DNA of 12,805 nucleotides from Isotricha intestinalis (Eukaryota; Ciliophora; Litostomatea; Vestibuliferida; Isotrichidae): NCBI GenBank assembly GCA_023807065.1, contig JAJJLU010004463.1, positions 1 through 12,805 on the forward strand. The letters run 5' to 3'. This document shows, one piece after another, positions 8,074 to 12,805 of the stretch. The translations under genes were made by a program, and so were the position numbers. The notes under the pieces are model-generated. The model made no database searches. It was not told the origin of the DNA and was given only the letters and a program-made list of their open reading frames with translations. Within the stretch, counting starts at the first letter, position 1, and every line of letters begins with the position of its first letter.

Positions 8074-8437
8074 TAAAATTTTTATAAAGAAACAATTATT
8101 TAATATTATTAATTTTTTTCCCTTAAAAATATATTATTATTTAATAATATTAATATTTATATTTAAAAAAACATTAAATTTGAAAAAAAAATTTAATATT
8201 ATTTATATTATATCAAAACAGGAAAAACAAAAATTTACATTATTAAATTGTTTAAAACTCATATAAATCATTTAATTTTTAAATGAAAAATAAAGGAAAA
8301 AAGTGAGCGATAAAATAAATATTGACTTTTAAAAATAATGAATCCTTTTTAAAATATTTATAAGTGAAAATCACAATAAAAAATCTAAAAATAAAATCAA
8401 ATTTCTCAAAAAAAAAAATCATAATATTAAAAAATAT
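8074..8437. other. Convergent intergenic region
   Basis: This is the 364-bp gap between the stop of the plus-strand coiled-coil gene and the stop of the minus-strand secreted-protein gene. It should hold both 3' ends. No open frame, repeat or RNA structure is visible. Confidence 0.5.
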
Positions 8438-8839
8438 TTAAAATAAAAATACTAAAAAAGCGAAAATGAAACTAAAAGAAATCCAATTACTTCTACATTC
8501 AATACTATAAGATTCCAATTTATCATCTTCATCCATATCTTCATCACTATTCGCTTCTTTAATTTGTTCATCAATATATTCTTTAGTAATATATTTTTTA
8601 TTATAAACCCCACAACTTTTTGATTCCTTTTCATTATTTTTTTTTTTGTAAACTACATAACAACAAGAATCACCTCCCACTTTTTCCATATCAGTTAATT
8701 TATAATCTGTACAATCTTCTTTTTTTTCTGGATCTATTTCATTTCCTTCTGTATCTTCTCCAAGGTTATAACATGAATCTCTTGTATATATATTTGAAAT
8801 TAAACATCCAAATAATAATATTAATGTTATTTTTTTCAT
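8438..8839 (-). CDS. Small secreted Cys-rich protein with GPI-type tail
   Basis: A 133-residue protein built like a small cell-surface protein. Residues 1-19 are a clear signal peptide (basic MKK, hydrophobic core LILLFGCLIS, likely cleavage near IYT-RDS). The mature part has six Cys (23, 43, 59, 60, 76, 115), including a CC pair in DSCCYVVYK, enough for three disulfides. A strongly acidic stretch (about 88-108, with DEDMDEDD) follows. After ECRSN the last 15 residues are hydrophobic to the end (ISFSFIFAFLVFLF), as in a GPI-attachment signal with cleavage near Ser117-Asn118. A tail anchor is the alternative. Cys are all TGT/TGC, and the ATG follows the usual A/T leader. A decayed relative lies at about 11330-11597 on the same strand, so this belongs to a local duplicated family. 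The ligand or role is unknown. Confidence 0.8.
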   Translation of the reverse strand: MKKITLILLFGCLISNIYTRDSCYNLGEDTEGNEIDPEKKEDCTDYKLTDMEKVGGDSCCYVVYKKKNNEKESKSCGVYNKKYITKEYIDEQIKEANSDEDMDEDDKLESYSIECRSNWISFSFIFAFLVFLF

Positions 8840-9402
8840 TTTATTTTATTTATCCTTTTATTCAGAGTCCTTTTATATTCAAAATTAATCATCATTTATT
8901 TAACTAAATTAAGTAAAATTTAAATTACGTTTTTACATTTTTTTGGTTTAAAAGATAATCATTCAATGAGATGCAATTTAATTTGTTAATGTCATTTAAA
9001 TATTTTTAATTATCTTAAATAAAGTATATAGATTTATGAATATTATTCTTCAAATATCTTTAAGAAACATCAACAAATAATTTTTATATATATTTTTTAT
9101 TTTATTTTACTAATATTTGTTAAAACAGGTCCAAATAAGTTTATATTAAATATTTGTTTTTAATATAATATAAGTGTTTTTTTATTGTTATTATCTTTTA
9201 AATAATGCATTATAAAGAAAAATTTAATATAGGGAATTGAATTTATTAAGTCATTTATAAATTTAAGACTTTTGAAAAGTTAATAATGAATAATAAAAAA
9301 GTAAAATTTTTCTTTTTGAATTATATTAAAAATATAATAATCAAAAATAAAAAATCAATATTGAGTAAATTCTTTTATCTTTTTGTTATCACTATCTAAG
9401 GT
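8840..9402. other. Upstream flank of the secreted-protein gene, no gene seen
   Basis: No supported gene. The part next to 8840 should hold the promoter of the secreted-protein gene. The word ATTCAGAGTCC near 8860-8870 is the only G/C-bearing element close to that start. A 37-codon ATG-led frame at 9286-9399 (plus) is Phe/Ile/Lys-rich and looks like chance or antisense of the relic that begins at 9403. Confidence 0.4.
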
Positions 9403-9717
9403 TCAATTCAAAACAAAAAAAAAGTTTATTTCCTTTTTTGAATTTAAAGATTTGAAATATATTTTAATGAATTTTAAATATTTTTTATTTTTTTCATTTT
9501 TAATATTTTTGTAAATTTTTTTTAATGATTTCACATTAATTTTAGAAATTTTTTCTTTATCTTCAATTAAAAACAATCTTAAAATAATAGAAATATTATT
9601 AAATTTTTATAAAAAGAATTTATTTATGAAGAAAATAAGATTAGAATTTTTATAGTTGTGTTTAATTTTTGTTTTTTGTTTTTTGAAAAAGAATTTAAAA
9701 ATAAAATTTATTTTTCC
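9403..9717 (-). pseudogene. Relic reading frame, possible F-box/LRR-like gene
   Basis: On the minus strand one frame of 105 codons ends in TGA (9403-9405) and is interrupted only once, by TAA at 9609-9607. The second half looks genuinely protein-like (LIEDKEKISKINVKSLKKI, then KNIKNEKNKKYLKFI), with alternating Leu/Ile and charged residues. There is no ATG at the 5' side of the frame. The plus strand is also open over nearly the same bases, but it reads as Phe/Leu runs typical of antisense to Lys/Glu codons. No family can be assigned. The pattern loosely recalls F-box or leucine-rich proteins, and I put little weight on that. Confidence 0.35.
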
Positions 9718-10247
9718 TTATTATCATTATATTTATAATGAATAAATTCCTAAATATTAATTTCAAACAATATGTCAAATTGAAAAAATTTCTAAGAAAA
9801 ATGATTAAAATTGTTTGCGTTAAAAGTAAAATAAAATTAAATAATATATGTTAGGATAATTTCTTAAATTAATTTATTAATTAATTATTTTTTTAAGAAA
9901 ATTAGTATTTTCTTAAAAATATAGAAAAAATTATGGATTAAAAATTTTTGAAAAAGTAATATTTATTGAAAATAAATTTTATTAATGTTTATATATAAAA
10001 AATCATCGTTTAATTAATTTATAAAGATTTATAGTTTTATATATATTTGAAACAAATAAAAAAAAATGTGAAATTAATGTTTCAACAACCAAAATTAAAT
10101 TTAATAATTGTTTTTTTTTAATCGATATTAGATTAATCAATATATATTCATTTATAATTGTTCACTTAATTTTTAATCTTATAAAGAAATTAAAATCAAT
10201 AAATAAAATTTGATTATTGTTTTTAATTTTGTAAAAATTTTATTTTT
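9718..10247. other. Gene-free AT-rich stretch upstream of the 10248 gene
   Basis: No supported gene. It contains the putative promoter of the 10248 gene. A plus-strand frame here has no TGA but many TAAs and is not counted as coding. Confidence 0.4.
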
Positions 10248-10630
10248 ATGAACAACAATGAATATTTAAATTCTTATGATAAATTATTTGATGATATTAA
10301 TTATAATAATTATAATGAAAATAGTGATTTAAATTTAAGTGAAGAACAAAAAATTATTTCTTATAAATTTGATAAATTAAAAGATTTTATGAACAAAAAG
10401 AATCTAAAAAAAATTTATATGAAAATAAATTAAAAGTAGGAAATTATGATATTAATAATATTCCTTCTTTTATTGAAGGAACTATTTTTATTTTCATTTT
10501 TACCTTTTTTATATTTGGTATTTTATATTTTTTAAATAAATTAAATAAAAAAACAATAAAATATATAAAAGAAAGAAAAAATAAAATTTTTTATTTATTT
10601 AAAACAATCATTTTTTTCCTCAAAATATAA
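10248..10630 (+). pseudogene. Single-pass membrane protein gene broken by one frameshift
   Basis: The ATG-led frame runs 61 codons to TAA at 10431-10433, but the natural continuation lies in another frame. After Lys-Leu-Lys-Asp-Phe (codons 43-47) the frame beginning TAT at 10388 reads Tyr-Glu-Gln-Lys-Glu-Ser-Lys and stays open to TAA at 10628-10630. One missing T in the T-run 10385-10388 accounts for the break. The joined product would be about 127 residues: an Asn/Asp/Glu-rich N-terminus (1-74), one membrane span (about 78-97, GTIFIFIF then TFFIFGILYF) and a basic tail. It has no signal peptide, so an Nin or tail-anchored-like topology is possible. A decayed, inverted copy lies at about 1385-1579. 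A true mutation and a homopolymer sequencing error are equally possible. The function is unknown. Confidence 0.55.
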
Positions 10631-10856
10631 ATTATAAATATATTTATAAAAAAATCCTCTTTTTGTATTAGCCATTCTGATTGAATTATCATCATCTTTT
10701 ATATTAGTAATCAGTTATTTTAACAATCTATATATTATTCCAACTTTATGATTTATTATATTCATCTTTAAATTTATTATTTTCTTCAGTACAAGAATTT
10801 GATGAATTTAAATCTTCACTTTCTGAATTATTTCTTTTGTTTCTGATTTCATTTTT
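10595..10856 (-). pseudogene. Relic of an Asn/Ser/Glu-rich gene in two frames
   Basis: On the minus strand two protein-like segments occur in different frames. One (10856-10746, 36 residues) includes NNSESEDLNSSNSCTEENNK and ends at TAA. The other (10714-10595, 39 residues) includes IKDDDNSIRMANTKRGFF and ends at TAA. Between them lie about 30 bases with stops. An ATG (10852-10850) sits near the 5' end in a third frame. Together they look like a small gene destroyed by indels. The 3' end overlaps, tail to tail, the end of the broken gene at 10248-10630, so at least one of the two cannot have been intact in its present form. No family is recognised. Confidence 0.3.
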
Positions 10857-11329
10857 TTATTTTTTTTAAATGTTTATATTTTTTCAAATTTATTTATTAG
10901 ATTTTATATTATTAATAGAAAAATTATTTTTTTTAAATTATTTTTTTATTTCATAATTAATATTTTAAATTTAAACTTTTTTATTTAATTGATTAATTTT
11001 TTTCATAAAAATGTAAAATTTATTTGATGATTCATTTTTTCCATTTAAATTTAAAGAGTTTATTTATTGAATTAGTAAATACTTATTTTTTATTGAAAAA
11101 AAGTTTTATTTGAAAATTAAATTTTTTTATAAATTTTTGGCTTTAAGTCTTTCTCCTTCAAAAAAATGATTTTATTAATACAACATATAATTATATGATA
11201 ATTGGGTTTATTCTTATTAATTAATAAAGAAGATAATTTAATTAGATTGAATAATTGAAAGAACAAATTAAAAAAAATATATTATAAACTAATTGAAAAT
11301 ATGATATTAAAAAAATTAAAGACAAAAAA
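10857..11329. other. AT-rich stretch with a weak relic only
   Basis: No supported gene. From ATG 11011 a plus-strand frame reads to TGA at 11167-11169 with two internal stops (11014 and one near 11068). Its segments (NLFDDSFFPFKFKEFIY, then ISKYLFFIEKKFYLKIKFF) look somewhat protein-like. This may be another decayed gene, but chance is not excluded. Confidence 0.35.
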
Positions 11330-11597
11330 ATAAAAAAGCCAAAAAATAATTTATAGAAATCCAATTATATTATCATTGATTCAATTTTTTTATTATTTTT
11401 AATAGATTATTCTTTAATAAATTCTTTAATAATATATTTCTTAAAGACAATAAGATTTTGATGAATCAAAAATAATTAATTTATGGTTTGTAAAACTTCT
11501 TTTTTTGTTGGAGCAATATCTCCTTTTTCTTCTTCTACATAATAATCTCTTGTTTTATTCATTTAAATTCATTTTCAAGTAATGTTATTAATTCAAA
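11330..11597 (-). pseudogene. Decayed paralogue of the secreted Cys-rich gene
   Basis: Minus-strand reading aligns with the gene at 8438-8839 from near its start to its end. ATAACATTA matches the signal-peptide region, ACAAGAGATT encodes the same Thr-Arg-Asp at the start of the mature part, and a SKS-x-C-like segment is followed by KKYIIKEFIKE, matching KKYITKEYIDEQ. An IES segment matches LES, and the bases TAATTGGATTTCT match the Asn-Trp-Ile-Ser codons before the hydrophobic tail. The copy has at least three in-frame stops, several frame changes and a deletion of about 35 bases in the acidic stretch, and most Cys codons are gone. A secondary ATG (about 11562-11560) opens 28 codons only. The copy has the same orientation as the intact gene, 2.5-2.9 kb away, as expected of an old tandem duplication. 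Confidence 0.75.
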
Positions 11598-11810
11598 TTT
11601 TCTTATTTTTTGTTTCTTTTTTTTAATCCTTTTTGCCTGAAAATTTAAAATATTTTATTTTACTCAATTAGGAACATCAAATTTAAATTTTGTTATGTTT
11701 ATAATTGATATTATTTATTTGAGAAAGAAAAAATAAAAGATTATTTATAGGAAAATTAAATTTTGAGTAAGCAAATTGAATAAAATAAAATTTATTAAAG
11801 AAATAAATGA
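11598..11810. other. Gene-free AT-rich stretch
   Basis: No supported gene. Fragments such as a KFIKEINDIKG-like frame near 11788-11822 are too short to call. Confidence 0.4.
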
Positions 11811-12172
11811 TATAAAAGGTTAAAAAATGAATATTTTTTTTTAAATTTTTCTGAAATATATTTATTTTTGATAATTGACAATAAAAAAATAAATTATTCT
11901 TTTGTTATTTTATAATTCATTTAATAAAAAGAGAAAAAAAAGATTGAATCATATGAAAAATAAAATTATTTTTGATTTATTTTGGAAATAAATAATGAAA
12001 ACTATATATAAAAAAAATATATGAATCTTTCACTAATATAATCTTTTTCTTTTAGTTTTGCAAATATTTCAATTTTTTATTTTTATTTAAATCACCAAAA
12101 GAAAGAATTTCACAAAAAAAAGAACGTAATAAAGAAAAAAATATGAAAAATAATTTCATAAAAAAATATTGA
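11811..12172 (+). other. Weak two-exon candidate with a good splice acceptor
   Basis: Two open segments could be joined by an intron. The first (11811-11903) contains KNEYFFLNFSEIYLFLIIDN. The second (12056-12172) is open for 38 codons, ends in TGA, and contains FKSPKERISQKKERNKEKN. Immediately before the second lies CACTAATAT followed by a pyrimidine run and TTTTAG (12031-12055), a textbook branch-point and acceptor arrangement. The only GT upstream within about 150 bp is GTTATT at 11904, and using it keeps phase 0, but it is a poor donor. There is no ATG at the start of the first segment. All intact genes here are intronless, which argues against it. It could equally be a relic. Confidence 0.2.
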
Positions 12173-12805
12173 GATTGATTAAAATATCAATAAATATATA
12201 TTAAATTTTTAGTAAATACATTTCCTAATTATTTAAAACTTTTTCAAAATATTTTTTGTTTTTTTTATATTTATTAATAAGGATATTAAACTATCAAAAA
12301 AATAATTAAAATATATTCTATAATTGAATAAGTATTATAAATATTTTGAAAGAAAAAAAATAAATTTTTATTTTTGAAAAAATATGTTGAAATTAATATA
12401 AATCATTAATATAAGTATACCTAAAATAAATCAAGAAACAAATATTAAAAAAAATAATAAAATATTTCAAAATTTAATTAGTTTTTCATAATATTATTCC
12501 TAAATAATAATGTTGATAATATTTAAATAAGATGTTTACTTTTAAATATATAAGTAAAAGAAAGTGTTTTTCCATTATTTAAATAATGATTGTATTGAAT
12601 GTTTTATATGAATAAATATAGTAATAATCAAAAGAATAATATTAATTTAAAATTAAATTATCTTATACTTTAAGATATATAAATATTGAGCAACTTTCTC
12701 CGAAAAATATTTTAATGTTAAATATGTACCTGAAATTTAAAACAATTATAATAATGGAAAGTTTTCATTTGTATTTGATAAAACATTGATAAATAAATTA
12801 ATGAA
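12173..12805. other. Gene-free AT-rich stretch
   Basis: No open frame, repeat, RNA gene or telomere-like end is seen up to the edge of the window. Confidence 0.45.

Noticed and set aside
8452..8907. Open frames overlapping the secreted-protein gene (8452-8634 minus, 8620-8907 plus)
   Set aside because: Both are shadows of the 8438-8839 gene. They lack its signal peptide, Cys pattern and GPI-type tail.
9365..10213. Plus-strand frame of about 283 codons with no TGA, which would be one long gene if TAA and TAG meant Gln
   Set aside because: It contains 13 TAA/TAG codons, about what random AT-rich DNA would give. The G bias at codon position 1 is mild, no family is recognisable, and the intact genes use TAA as stop. 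The minus strand is more protein-like over 9403-9717.
10424..10436. Euplotes-type programmed frameshift (AAA followed by TAA) for the broken membrane-protein gene
   Set aside because: The first frame stops at AAT TAA, and the protein-like sequence changes frame about 40 bases earlier, at the T-run. A single lost T explains it better. Cys here are TGT/TGC, with no TGA.
11011..11169. Possible plus-strand gene with two internal stops
   Set aside because: It is too short and too Phe/Lys-rich to separate from chance. It has no matching copy in the window.
1..12805. CRISPR array, transposon with terminal repeats, telomere repeats, viral genes
   Set aside because: No regularly spaced repeats, no transposase or polymerase motifs, no terminal inverted repeats and no telomere-like tandem units were seen on either strand.

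Overview
This window is very AT-rich nuclear DNA from a eukaryote, most likely a protist or another lineage with extreme AT bias. I cannot name the lineage. Three things point to a eukaryote: a member of the eukaryotic C12orf4 protein family, a secreted Cys-rich protein with a GPI-type tail, and Asn/Lys/Ile-rich proteins encoded almost only with A/T-ending codons. There are no Shine-Dalgarno sites and no operon-style packing apart from one 36-bp gap. The four intact genes fit the standard code: Gln appears as CAA throughout where I checked, there is no in-frame TAA, TAG or TGA, and all four end in TAA.

Layout. Positions 1-4279 hold no intact gene. They hold three short islands richer in G+C that read like exons (868-919, 1041-1230, 3482-3667), a decayed inverted copy of the gene at 10248 (about 1385-1579, minus), and a decayed F-box-like gene (2332-2664, plus). 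Positions 4280-8839 are the gene-bearing core. It has an Asn-rich protein (4280-4909, minus), the C12orf4-family protein (4946-6460, minus), a divergent long coiled-coil protein (6562-8073, plus) and a small secreted Cys-rich, probably GPI-anchored protein (8438-8839, minus). Positions 8840-12805 are again gene-poor. They hold relic reading frames (9403-9717 minus; 10595-10856 minus), a single-pass membrane protein gene broken by one frameshift (10248-10630, plus), a clearly decayed paralogue of the secreted protein (about 11330-11597, minus) and a weak two-exon candidate (11811-12172, plus).

How the parts relate. The C12orf4-family gene and the coiled-coil gene share a 101-bp divergent promoter region and may be co-expressed. 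The Asn-rich gene starts only 36 bp after the C12orf4-family stop. No pathway links the four genes. The main result of the hunt is that both flanks are a graveyard of duplicated, decaying genes. Two relics can be matched by direct nucleotide comparison to other copies in the window: 1385-1579 with 10248-10475, and 11330-11597 with 8438-8839. I see no CRISPR array, transposase, tRNA, rRNA or telomere, and no convincing new multi-gene system.
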